From positions 1-11,470 of the forward strand of contig JACDGH010000050.1 in assembly GCA_013815395.1 (NCBI GenBank): a stretch of 11,470 nt of DNA. The letters are read 5' to 3'. The translations under genes and the position numbers were made by a program. This stretch comes from Parachlamydiaceae bacterium (GTDB taxonomy: Bacteria; Chlamydiota; Chlamydiia; Chlamydiales; Parachlamydiaceae). Shown one piece after another: positions 1 through 7,100 of this stretch (position 1 is the first letter of the stretch; each line of letters begins with the position of its first letter). Under the pieces are notes generated by a model. It made no database searches. It saw only the letters and a program-made list of their open reading frames with translations, and was not told the origin of the DNA.

Positions 1-1
1 G

Positions 2-391
2 GCAGGCTCATGCCATTCTAAAGATCCTTTTGGAAAACAATGCGAACACTTTCATCTAAATTGCCTTCCTTCAGATATTTGTATTCATAAGCATTTAAAA
101 ATAGGGTTGGCTCAAAATCATAGGGTCGATGCGTTAAAAGATATTATCGATCTTTTTGAGTCTTGGGGAGAATATCTTTATTTTGAAAATTCGCTTAATG
201 AGGCGATATATTATCCTGTAAAACAGACTAAAATTCCTTCCCATTTTTTGCGCACACTCATTTGCCAGGAGCTTTCCACGCCAGAAAAAGCTGATTGGCA
301 AAAACATCAATCCTTTGATGAATTTCTTGTTAGTTATACTATGACTCAACCCTTGGAAGAATATTTGAAAACACGGATTCGTCTATTATGA
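2..391 (+). CDS. 3' end of an unrecognised Cys/His-rich protein (partial)
   Basis: The frame is open from the left edge to TGA at 389-391, so this is the C-terminal 129 residues of a longer protein. A TTG at 107 could serve as a start, but the codons before it look equally coding, so I treat the gene as truncated by the window. The first 35 visible residues are rich in Cys and His (CH, CEHFH, C, CIHKH), which suggests metal or Fe-S binding. The rest is mixed charged and aromatic sequence, probably helical, with no motif I recognise. The stop overlaps the next gene's ATG as ATGA (388-391), so the two are probably translationally coupled. Because the partner is a cysteine desulfurase-type enzyme, a role in sulfur or selenium transfer is possible, but that rests on context only. 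Confidence 0.6.
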   Translation, partial: AGSCHSKDPFGKQCEHFHLNCLPSDICIHKHLKIGLAQNHRVDALKDIIDLFESWGEYLYFENSLNEAIYYPVKQTKIPSHFLRTLICQELSTPEKADWQKHQSFDEFLVSYTMTQPLEEYLKTRIRLL

Positions 392-1539
392 TTTATTTTG
401 ATCATGCAACTACGTGTTATCCTAAACCTAAAGAAGTCGTTGAAGAAATTAATTATTATCTTCAAAACATTGGGGTAAGCCCTGGTAGAGGTTCTTATGC
501 AGCACAGGAGCGAGCAATAGAATATATTGATGAAGTGCGCGTTGAAATTGCAGATCTCTTTCATATCACTACACCTTTTAATATTGCTTTTACGCATAAT
601 GCAACTCACTCTTTAAACATCGTCCTAAAAGGATTTTTAAAGGAAAATGATCATGTTATCGCTTGCAGCTTTAGTCATAATGCTGTTATCAGACCCTTAA
701 ATATGTTAAAGCAAAAAAGCAAAATAGAGTGCGATTTTCTCAGTGTGGATGTGAATGGAAATATCAATCTCATAGAGCTGCAAAATTGTATTCGCCCCGA
801 AACCACCCTTGTCATTTTTAATCATGCTTCAAATGTGATTGGAGTGCGCAGTCAATTTGAAAAAACTTTGTCTTTATTGAAAAGCAAGGGGATTGCGGTT
901 CTACTTGATGTTTCTCAGACTGCAGGTATCGTGCCTTTAAATGCGGAGGCTTTAGGAATTGATTTTCTTGCTGGTACCGGACACAAAACGTTATTGGGGC
1001 CACCAGGTGTTGGTTTTTTATATGTTAAAGATTCGGACCTTGTTGATACCTTATTGGAAGGAGGCAGTCTGGGTAATGCTTCCTCTTCGCTAAATCAACC
1101 AAAAATAATGCCTGCAAAATTTGAAGCCGGAACAATCAATTATGTTAGCATAGCTGGATTGAGAGGAGGGTTAGCGGCTGCAAAAAATCAATCTTTTGAG
1201 AAAATAATGAAGGATTGCCTCCATATTACATCTTATGCATGGGACAATCTTGCCTCTCTTTCTGGAATTCAACTTTGGGGCTCCTCTGATTTTACCTTGA
1301 AGGTTCCAATCATATCTTTTAGTATTCAAGGGATACTCCCACATGTTGTTGCTCAATATTTAGACACTGAGGGAGGTGTGGCGGTGCGTTCTGGTTTGCA
1401 TTGTGCGCCTGTTTGCCATAAATATCTTGGGACTTATCCGACAGGCACAATTCGCCTTAGCTTTGGTCATAACAATACGGAAGAAGAAGTTGATACTTTT
1501 ATAAACATTTTGTCAAAATTGCTATCGGAGGAAAAATGA
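388..1539 (+). CDS. Cysteine desulfurase family PLP enzyme (class V aminotransferase fold)
   Basis: 383 residues, full length for the family. The N-terminus MIYFDHATT is typical of NifS/SufS-like enzymes. Visible PLP features are the TH-NATHSLN segment near residues 69-76, His146 in NHASN, Asp174 and Gln177 in LLDVSQTAG, and the Schiff-base lysine K200 in GHKTLLGPPG. The catalytic cysteine is C339 in the RSGLHCAP motif. The enzyme should abstract sulfur (or selenium) from cysteine (or selenocysteine) as an enzyme-bound persulfide. The short form and the RSGLHCAP...GTIRLSFG tail resemble the EF2568-type subfamily rather than housekeeping IscS or SufS. No SufB/C/D or IscU is adjacent, so the sulfur acceptor is unknown. 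The start overlaps the upstream stop and lacks a clear Shine-Dalgarno sequence, which fits coupling. Confidence 0.88.
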   Translation: MIYFDHATTCYPKPKEVVEEINYYLQNIGVSPGRGSYAAQERAIEYIDEVRVEIADLFHITTPFNIAFTHNATHSLNIVLKGFLKENDHVIACSFSHNAVIRPLNMLKQKSKIECDFLSVDVNGNINLIELQNCIRPETTLVIFNHASNVIGVRSQFEKTLSLLKSKGIAVLLDVSQTAGIVPLNAEALGIDFLAGTGHKTLLGPPGVGFLYVKDSDLVDTLLEGGSLGNASSSLNQPKIMPAKFEAGTINYVSIAGLRGGLAAAKNQSFEKIMKDCLHITSYAWDNLASLSGIQLWGSSDFTLKVPIISFSIQGILPHVVAQYLDTEGGVAVRSGLHCAPVCHKYLGTYPTGTIRLSFGHNNTEEEVDTFINILSKLLSEEK

Positions 1540-1844
1540 AGAAAAAATTAGTTAGAGATTTAATACCAGAAATTATAGATCGTTCAGGAAGAACATCCAT
1601 CTACTACTGTGCAACGGATGAGGAATATCGGAATTTAGTAAAAATGAAATTGCTCGAAGAGGTTAATGAGTTTCTTGAAGCAGAATCGATGGAAGAATTA
1701 GCAGATGTTCTCGAGGTAATTGATGCTATTCATGTAGCGTATCAGTTCGATATAGAGCATGTGCAGCAAGTCAAAGAGACAAAAAAAGTCGAAAGAGGTG
1801 GCTTTAAAGGCAAGATCGTCCTCGAACGGATCGATAACAATTAA
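1536..1844 (+). CDS. MazG-like / phosphoribosyl-ATP pyrophosphohydrolase-like protein
   Basis: 102 residues. The opening KKLVRDLIPEII and closing RGGFKGKIVLE are hallmarks of a small all-alpha pyrophosphohydrolase family related to HisE and MazG. Acidic metal-binding residues are visible as LLEEVNEF (E41, E42, E45) and as MEELADVLEVID (E53, E54, D57, E60, D63). Members hydrolyse nucleoside triphosphates or similar compounds to the monophosphate and pyrophosphate with Mg2+; the substrate here is unknown. No his operon is nearby, so a histidine-biosynthesis role is unlikely and nucleotide house-cleaning or a link to the neighbouring enzymes is more plausible. The start overlaps the desulfurase stop as ATGA (1536-1539) and has a good Shine-Dalgarno GGAGG at 1527-1531. 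Confidence 0.82.
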   Translation: MKKKLVRDLIPEIIDRSGRTSIYYCATDEEYRNLVKMKLLEEVNEFLEAESMEELADVLEVIDAIHVAYQFDIEHVQQVKETKKVERGGFKGKIVLERIDNN

Positions 1845-1867
1845 TCCCAGTTTTATTTTAAGGACAC

Positions 1868-2845
1868 ATGGCAACTTTTAGAATAGTATACTTCATTTTT
1901 TTTTACTGTGTTTTCTTTCATTTGCCTGTAAGAGGATCTCTTCTATTTGAGTTAAATCAACCTAGCACTGTCCGCTTTGATCTTGATGATCGCCCGGTTA
2001 ATCTTTACTTCACTGATGCCAAAAATTTGAGCTATAATTACCTTTCTCTAATCCCTCAAGATCACTGTAAACTTTTGGATGGAGTGGAGGCATTGATATT
2101 ACAGGATTACATGTGTGTTAACCATCTATTTGTTCAATTATTTTGTGTATTAACATCTCCTGAAGGAGTTTTGAAATGCGTGCATGGGATTATTTGTTGG
2201 AATGCACAAGAAAAAAAGATGTATTTGACGCAAGAAATGGAGCGTAAAATATTAATTGATTTTGCCAGTCGAGACAAGGCGGGTTTTGCTTGCACAGGAG
2301 AGATTAACTTTTTTTATCTCTCAGCTGATACATTTCTCGATCTTGAAATACCCCATAGCGAGCATCTCTTAATTAAATATTTGCAGGCCAATCCCAAAAT
2401 TGTCGAAGATTTGGTGGATTTAAATCCAGAAATAGCCTTTAGCGGCATAGAGCAATGGAGTTTAGAAAAGCTTGGTGTAATTTTATATTCTTCACTTGAT
2501 AGCTGTGATCAATGTCAAAATGCACTTTGCAAATTTTTTGATTCTCAATCGCCATTTGTTCAAAATATCGAAAGATCTTTAAGAAATCGAGGCTGTCATT
2601 TTCAGGAAAATTTTTCGTGGAACATTGTATTTTTTTCAAGTATGCCTTGTAAAAAATCTTCTTATTTTTTGTGTGATAATTTCTCAAAACAAGCATTTAC
2701 TTTCGATAAAGATAGATCTATATTTTATTTTAAAAATAGTCCTCTTAATTTTTTGGATTTCCCATGTTCTTTGGTTACCTTAGATATTAAGGATTTCAAT
2801 TTTATTATGTTGAGCCAAATTCGTTTAAATGAAATGACGTATTAG
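1868..2845 (+). CDS. Exported protein with a deaminase-fold-like HxE...CxxC signature
   Basis: 325 residues. Residues 1-23 look like a Sec signal peptide: R5, a very hydrophobic core at 6-19, and a possible cleavage site after VRG (23/24). I do not know a named family. Residues 140-260 carry the arrangement of the cytidine deaminase-like superfamily: PHSEHLLIKYL (H163, E165) at the start of a helix, then 47 residues later a predicted strand ILYSSL followed by DSCDQCQNAL (C213, C216). In that fold the His and two Cys bind zinc and the Glu is the proton shuttle; the usual Pro before the first Cys is Ser here. WNIVFFSS (251-258) could be the next strand. There are 14 cysteines, compatible with disulfides after export. 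AAGGA at 1860-1864 precedes the ATG, and the gap to the upstream gene is only 23 bp. If the signature is real, this may be a secreted nucleic-acid or nucleotide deaminase; that is inference. Confidence 0.6.
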   Translation: MATFRIVYFIFFYCVFFHLPVRGSLLFELNQPSTVRFDLDDRPVNLYFTDAKNLSYNYLSLIPQDHCKLLDGVEALILQDYMCVNHLFVQLFCVLTSPEGVLKCVHGIICWNAQEKKMYLTQEMERKILIDFASRDKAGFACTGEINFFYLSADTFLDLEIPHSEHLLIKYLQANPKIVEDLVDLNPEIAFSGIEQWSLEKLGVILYSSLDSCDQCQNALCKFFDSQSPFVQNIERSLRNRGCHFQENFSWNIVFFSSMPCKKSSYFLCDNFSKQAFTFDKDRSIFYFKNSPLNFLDFPCSLVTLDIKDFNFIMLSQIRLNEMTY

Positions 2846-3445
2846 TCAAGAGGGTACTTTTTTTTGTTGCAATTCATAAAAAGTAATAAATTTTTTCTGG
2901 ATTTGGTCGGGAGCAAGTTTAAAAAAAGCACGAAACATGGCAGTCGATGTATCAGGATCAGATTCAGATTTTAGAAATAAATTTTTCACAAAAAAATCAA
3001 TATCTTCATCAGTACTTTTAGCAAGGACCTGGGTCGTGACTGCAGGAGAAGGCTCTTGTCCCAATACGCAAAGGTTCATGATATCCTCTAATGAGAGATA
3101 TTCCGAGATTAGATTGTAAATTTCAGCAGGCTTCTTAAAAAAGTTAGATTTGTTTTTGATTGCGGTATGAGTTGTTATAAAGGTCTCACTTAGGGCTAAC
3201 GACAGAGAGTCTGATTGCAGTTTGATTTCTTTTTCAAGTTTATTTAAGGTTGGAAGGTCTGGTTCATAAAATTGATCTTTATGAACATTAAGATATCTTT
3301 GAATAATTTGTTTCATTCTCATCCCAAGGTTGTTGTCTTGTACAACTGAGTCTGATTGCTCTCCTAAAACCCTTGTAATAAGATCATCGCGATCTTTAAA
3401 ATCAGCCCAATAAGAAATTCTTTCATGTGAATCCATTGCTTGCAT
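2846..3445 (-). CDS. F-box-like domain protein, putative host-directed effector
   Basis: 199 residues with no signal peptide. Residues 105-131 (KPAEIYNLISEYLSLEDIMN, then LCVLGQE) follow the F-box pattern of P-x-E-I, two hydrophobic helices, YLS, then a D-I-x-N-L run. Eukaryotic F-box proteins join substrates to SCF ubiquitin ligases through Skp1, and amoeba-associated bacteria encode F-box proteins thought to act in the host. The flanking regions are charged and probably helical, with no LRR or ankyrin repeats visible, so the substrate-binding part is unknown. The ATG at 3443-3445 lacks a strong Shine-Dalgarno sequence; a second ATG at residue 4 is an alternative start. Its TGA abuts the stop of the convergent exported-protein gene with no spacer. 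It lies 36 bp downstream of the sugar operon and may be transcribed with it. Confidence 0.6.
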   Translation of the reverse strand: MQAMDSHERISYWADFKDRDDLITRVLGEQSDSVVQDNNLGMRMKQIIQRYLNVHKDQFYEPDLPTLNKLEKEIKLQSDSLSLALSETFITTHTAIKNKSNFFKKPAEIYNLISEYLSLEDIMNLCVLGQEPSPAVTTQVLAKSTDEDIDFFVKNLFLKSESDPDTSTAMFRAFFKLAPDQIQKKFITFYELQQKKVPS

Positions 3446-3466
3446 AATCTACCCAATTTTATTTAA

Positions 3467-3483
3467 AATTAAATTATTTAATT
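3467..3483. repeat. AT-only inverted repeat between GT2 and F-box genes
   Basis: AATTAAAT and ATTTAATT form an 8-bp perfect inverted repeat around a single central T, overlapping the glycosyltransferase stop codon at 3482-3484. It is the only ordered structure in the 36-bp spacer. A GC-poor stem like this would be a weak terminator; it may be an AT-rich promoter or protein-binding site, or chance in AT-rich DNA. Confidence 0.3.
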
Positions 3484-4408
3484 AATTGTTTTTTGATGAC
3501 CAATAAAAATCCTGAGAGCTTATTAGTTTTTTAAACCATAAAGGAGTCTGGGAACTGCTTTTTCCAAGGCGGTACCCAAGCCATTTGACAACAATATGAG
3601 CAAAACCATAAGGGATTTTGAATGGAGCATCTTCCAAAAGTCGTTTAAACATAGTTTGTAAATAATCGAGGCCCCGCTGTGTATCGCCCTTAGGGGCTTG
3701 TAAAAGCTCGCCATATTGTTTTCTGGCTAGACCTATATCGAAGTTCCTACGAAACTCCTGAATTAACGAATATCTATGAGAGTGTTTTACAAGTGCGTCA
3801 GCTACGTAAGCTATGCTGCAACCATTTCGCAATAATTTGGCAACAGCTACAGTGTCTTCACCCAGTAGCACTGGAGAAAAACCGCCGATAATATCTAGAG
3901 CTTTTGAGGAGTAAGCTGCACAAGAATTCGAACAGAAAAAGGTGTATACGCCGTATTGAGAAATGTCTTTCAAGCTTCGCAAATGGCTTTGATTAGGATA
4001 ATTAAATTCCCTAGCAAAAGCTTCAAAAAAATCAGCCCCGGTATGCGGAATTTGTCTTGCATAAGCTACTTCAGCCTTATTTTTAAGAAGGGGATCAATC
4101 AATTTTCCAAATGCCATTTCATCAACAAAATAAGCATCGGGCGTAAGCATTCCAATAATATCAGTTTGCAAATAACGCCGGGCTAATTCGCGGGTGGTAC
4201 CGTGATTAAACTCATGCCGGGGTATAACGAGGACTTCTGCTCCAAGTTGTTTAGCCATTTCCACCGTACCATCTGCTGAGGAAGAATTCACCACCAAAAC
4301 ACGTGGTTTGAGAGGAGATTGCAATAAGGGCGGCAGGCAATTTAATAAATGGTGTTTACTGTTGTGCGTGATAACAGCAACCCCTATGGAAGGTGCATGA
4401 AGTGTCAT
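3482..4408 (-). CDS. Family 2 glycosyltransferase, rhamnosyltransferase-like
   Basis: 308 residues, GT-A fold of family GT2. Motifs typical of RfbF/RfbN-type rhamnosyltransferases are in order: VAVITHNS near 10-17, VVNSSSADGT (39-48), FNHGTTRELA (67-76), the metal-binding segment MLTPDAY (87-93), AREFNYP (132-138), GED (183-185) and VKHSHRYS (207-214) followed by RRNFDIG. It should transfer a nucleotide-activated deoxyhexose to a growing surface glycan at the cytoplasmic face of the inner membrane; no membrane segment is evident. As the last gene of the CDP-sugar operon, 22 bp after the SDR gene, it probably uses that operon's product. Canonical members have TQDA where this one has TPDA. There is only a weak purine stretch before the start. 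Donor and acceptor cannot be read from sequence. Confidence 0.85.
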   Translation of the reverse strand: MTLHAPSIGVAVITHNSKHHLLNCLPPLLQSPLKPRVLVVNSSSADGTVEMAKQLGAEVLVIPRHEFNHGTTRELARRYLQTDIIGMLTPDAYFVDEMAFGKLIDPLLKNKAEVAYARQIPHTGADFFEAFAREFNYPNQSHLRSLKDISQYGVYTFFCSNSCAAYSSKALDIIGGFSPVLLGEDTVAVAKLLRNGCSIAYVADALVKHSHRYSLIQEFRRNFDIGLARKQYGELLQAPKGDTQRGLDYLQTMFKRLLEDAPFKIPYGFAHIVVKWLGYRLGKSSSQTPLWFKKLISSQDFYWSSKNN

Positions 4409-4430
4409 ATAAATAAACTCACTTAAAAAG

Positions 4431-5372
4431 CTATCCGAATATCTTAATGTAGTAGTCTGCTAATTCATCCCAAAATTGGGTTTCATTCCAAAGGAATTCA
4501 TTCGCGTCAATGCGATCGGTATTAATGCGAACTAGAGGCTCATTAAAATCGGTTTGAAGCTTGAGTTCATAGGGACATTGTATTGCGAAACGGGTTTGCA
4601 TTGCTTGGGAAAAGCGTTGTGTAAACTCTGCTTGTGATTCTGCAAAAAAGCTGGGATTGTATTTAATCAGTTCTAAAGCTTTGAGTCTAGAAAAATGTGT
4701 GACAAATTTAACATAAGTCGCGGCTAACAAAGATATAGGAATATTATCGCGCACATATTGGGGAGTATTGATTGAAGGTATTTGATGCGATAGCCAATTT
4801 TTTGCAAGGTATGAGGTAAATCGAGCTTCTTCGAAAGATCCAAAAGGATTAGGGATTATAAATTTGCCAAGATTCATCTGTAACGTCGAAGTATAGAAGG
4901 CAAAAGTGTCAGAAGTAAGGCTTTTGGAAAGGCCGTAGGGGGAAACAGCCTTCAAATTCTCAGATCCCGCGCCTTCATTTTGTTCAAATACACTCCCGGT
5001 GAGTGCTACATGGTGGCACCCAGATGCCTTTAATACTTGCAGCACTTCTTGTAAATTATATGTGTTTTTGGCCAAGGCTGCGATAGGATTAAAATCGGAA
5101 TTTTTATAATTAGCAACTTCTGCCGCATGATGACAAAAGATATCCCAGTTTGAAAAAGATGTTATAACCCCTAGAAAAGTTTTATGCCCAAAAGGGGCTT
5201 CAAAAATAGGTTGGCATATTTTAAGAATCTGGTCCACGCGTTGCTTTCTGATGCCCTCATACGCTTTGTAAGTAGAACTATATATGGGCGTAACTTCGTG
5301 CCCAGCCATGATCAGAGCTTTAATAAACCACATGCCTGAGAAGGAACTGGCACCAGTAAAAAGGATCTTCAT
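4431..5372 (-). CDS. NAD(P)-dependent epimerase/dehydratase family protein (extended SDR)
   Basis: 313 residues. The N-terminal Rossmann motif is GASSFSG (7-13), close to the GxxGxxG of extended SDRs. TGSVFE (125-130) carries the catalytic Ser, and SPYGLSK (144-150) gives the Tyr146-x-x-x-Lys150 pair. YVRDNIP (206-212) matches the substrate-binding region of nucleotide-sugar SDRs. By position after an RmlC-like epimerase, its likely job is to reduce the 4-keto group of the epimerised CDP-4-keto-6-deoxyhexose, the role RmlD plays for dTDP-rhamnose. An epimerase role cannot be excluded. The start ATG overlaps the upstream stop as ATGA (5369-5372) and has no strong Shine-Dalgarno sequence, so translation is probably coupled. 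Confidence 0.8.
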   Translation of the reverse strand: MKILFTGASSFSGMWFIKALIMAGHEVTPIYSSTYKAYEGIRKQRVDQILKICQPIFEAPFGHKTFLGVITSFSNWDIFCHHAAEVANYKNSDFNPIAALAKNTYNLQEVLQVLKASGCHHVALTGSVFEQNEGAGSENLKAVSPYGLSKSLTSDTFAFYTSTLQMNLGKFIIPNPFGSFEEARFTSYLAKNWLSHQIPSINTPQYVRDNIPISLLAATYVKFVTHFSRLKALELIKYNPSFFAESQAEFTQRFSQAMQTRFAIQCPYELKLQTDFNEPLVRINTDRIDANEFLWNETQFWDELADYYIKIFG

Positions 5373-5935
5373 AATGGGACTTCTGCATGAGGATTTAGAT
5401 GATAGGCGTTATTATAGTCCGGATGCGCAGCATCGCGTTCTGATACCACTAAAGGAGTGGCAGGCCAGTCAATATTAAAGTATGGATCATTCCAACGCAC
5501 TCCTCTTTCTAAATGCTTGCAATAGGGGCTTGAAACCATATAAAGAACTTCTGAATTAGGCTCAAGTGTTATAAAGCCGTGCGCAAATCCTTTTGGAACA
5601 TACATCATTTGCCTATTGTCTGCAGATAATATAGCTCCAAAAGATTTACCAAAAGTTGTGGAAAAGGGACGCATATCAAGAATAACATCGTAGAAGGCAC
5701 CTTGGATGCAGCGCACGAGTTTTACTTCAGCTTCAGGTTCTAACTGATAATGTAATCCTCTCAAAGTGTAAGCCTCTCTACTTAGGGAATTATTGGCTTG
5801 GATAAAGTGAAGCTCAATGCCATGTTTGGCAAATTCCTCATTGCAAAAGAGACGCGCAAAAAAACCTCTCTCATCGATTTTTTTTTCGATATCAATTAGG
5901 TAGGCATTTTCAAGCGGTGTTTTATGAAAGATCAT
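5369..5935 (-). CDS. RmlC/RfbC-like nucleotide-sugar 3,5-epimerase (cupin)
   Basis: 188 residues, the normal size for dTDP-4-dehydrorhamnose 3,5-epimerase relatives. Conserved parts are DERGFFARLF (21-30), TLRGLHYQ with catalytic His62 (58-64), VKLVRCIQGAFYDVILDMR (71-89), MYVPKGFAHGF (111-121) and ERGVRWNDP (143-151). Tyr138, just before the ERGVRWNDP block, may be the second catalytic residue. In the dTDP pathway this enzyme epimerises C3 and C5 of a 4-keto-6-deoxyhexose. Here it follows a CDP-glucose cytidylyltransferase/dehydratase pair, so the substrate is probably CDP-4-keto-6-deoxyglucose, and whether C3, C5 or both are inverted is unknown. AAGGAAG lies at good spacing upstream. There is a 13-bp gap after rfbG and an ATGA overlap with the SDR gene. 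Confidence 0.87.
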   Translation of the reverse strand: MIFHKTPLENAYLIDIEKKIDERGFFARLFCNEEFAKHGIELHFIQANNSLSREAYTLRGLHYQLEPEAEVKLVRCIQGAFYDVILDMRPFSTTFGKSFGAILSADNRQMMYVPKGFAHGFITLEPNSEVLYMVSSPYCKHLERGVRWNDPYFNIDWPATPLVVSERDAAHPDYNNAYHLNPHAEVPL

Positions 5936-5948
5936 TGTGTAGCTTCCT

Positions 5949-7100
5949 TTAGCCTAGCTGCGGGCATGGATCTAATTCAACCTTTTCTGTTAAAGACCAC
6001 GCTTGAAGTCGTCTTTTGGCGTGTGCAGTATAGGCATAAAGATGTTTTAGGCTGACTTCGTGCATGTCCAAAGAGCAGGGCACTCGTCGATAGAGATCAT
6101 AACATTTAAACCATTCTACCGTTTGTTGTATGGCTTCTGAACAATTATAAGTGGGGCACCATTCAAGACCGGCTGCGGCTTTATCCCAGTTTAAGCGAAG
6201 CAGGTTCATTTCTTGCTTAATTCCAGCATTACTTATGTCTAGCCAATCCCCTTCACCCCAAAAGCTAATTCCCTTTTCGATCAAGGTTTGTACGCTTATC
6301 GCTTGATGTTCAAGAGGGCCAAAATTCCAGGCAGAGGCAAAGGCCATCCCTTTATTGATCAGATGGGCAGCTAGGTTAAGGTAGCCGCTTAAAGCATCTA
6401 AAACATGTAGCCAGGGCCTAGTGCTGTTAGGGTTTCTTAGGCGCACGGGCTGTTTATCCATTAAGGCGCGCATGCAATCGGGAACAATGCGCGATTCAGA
6501 AAAATCTCCTCCACCTATCACATTGCCGGCTCTAGCACTTGCAATGGCTGGAAAAGGGGATGAGGAGGAGTAAGAAGCGCGGTATGCGGCAATAGCCATT
6601 TCGGCCATCCCTTTACTAGCGCTATAAGGGTCTGAGCCACCTAGGAGATCACTTTCCCGATATCCCCAGATCCACTCTTGATTTTGGTAACATTTGTCGG
6701 AAGTGACCATCACCATAGCTTTGATAGATGGACAATGGCGCGCGGCTTCTAGAATGTTTACAGTACCGCCTGCATTGATATCGAAAGTATCTTTGGGTGA
6801 ATTAAATGATTGCAAGACAATGGGCTGTGCGGCTAAGTGAAAAATAATTTCTGGTTGATAGCGATCCAGAGTCGTTTTAAATAAGGTGTAGTCGCGAATA
6901 TCGCCATTTACACTTATGACATCTGCCTGAATTCGTGAAACAGAAAAATGACTGGGAGTTGTGGGAGCAGGCAGGCTATACCCAATGACAGTAGCACCTA
7001 ATTCTTTTAGCCATAGAGAGAGCCATGATCCCTTAAAGCCGGTGTGACCAGTTACCAAGACCGTTTTGCCTTCAAAAGTGCCGCCGAAATCATTTATCAT
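5949..7100 (-). CDS. rfbG: CDP-glucose 4,6-dehydratase
   Basis: 383 residues, somewhat longer than the usual ~360. FEGKTVLVTGHTGFKGSW (9-26) is the highly characteristic NAD-binding start of RfbG. FHLAAQPIV (87-95), TSDKCY (133-138) and DPYSASKGMAE with Tyr159-x-x-x-Lys163 give the SDR dehydratase active site. GNVIGGGDF (192-200) and the RPWLHVLDAL segment (228-237) match the substrate-binding region. The enzyme converts CDP-D-glucose to CDP-4-keto-6-deoxy-D-glucose using bound NAD+. The ATG overlaps the rfbF stop as ATGA (7097-7100), and AGGA sits about 9 nt upstream. It supplies the common intermediate for the next two enzymes of the operon. Confidence 0.93.
   Translation of the reverse strand: MINDFGGTFEGKTVLVTGHTGFKGSWLSLWLKELGATVIGYSLPAPTTPSHFSVSRIQADVISVNGDIRDYTLFKTTLDRYQPEIIFHLAAQPIVLQSFNSPKDTFDINAGGTVNILEAARHCPSIKAMVMVTSDKCYQNQEWIWGYRESDLLGGSDPYSASKGMAEMAIAAYRASYSSSSPFPAIASARAGNVIGGGDFSESRIVPDCMRALMDKQPVRLRNPNSTRPWLHVLDALSGYLNLAAHLINKGMAFASAWNFGPLEHQAISVQTLIEKGISFWGEGDWLDISNAGIKQEMNLLRLNWDKAAAGLEWCPTYNCSEAIQQTVEWFKCYDLYRRVPCSLDMHEVSLKHLYAYTAHAKRRLQAWSLTEKVELDPCPQLG

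Noticed and set aside
107..391. TTG 107 as the true start of the first gene
   Set aside because: The same frame is open and coding-like back to the window edge, so a truncated longer gene is more likely.
2439..2696. Minus-strand 85-codon frame inside the exported-protein gene
   Set aside because: It is antisense to a gene with a clear signal peptide, ribosome site and motif pattern, and has no features of its own.
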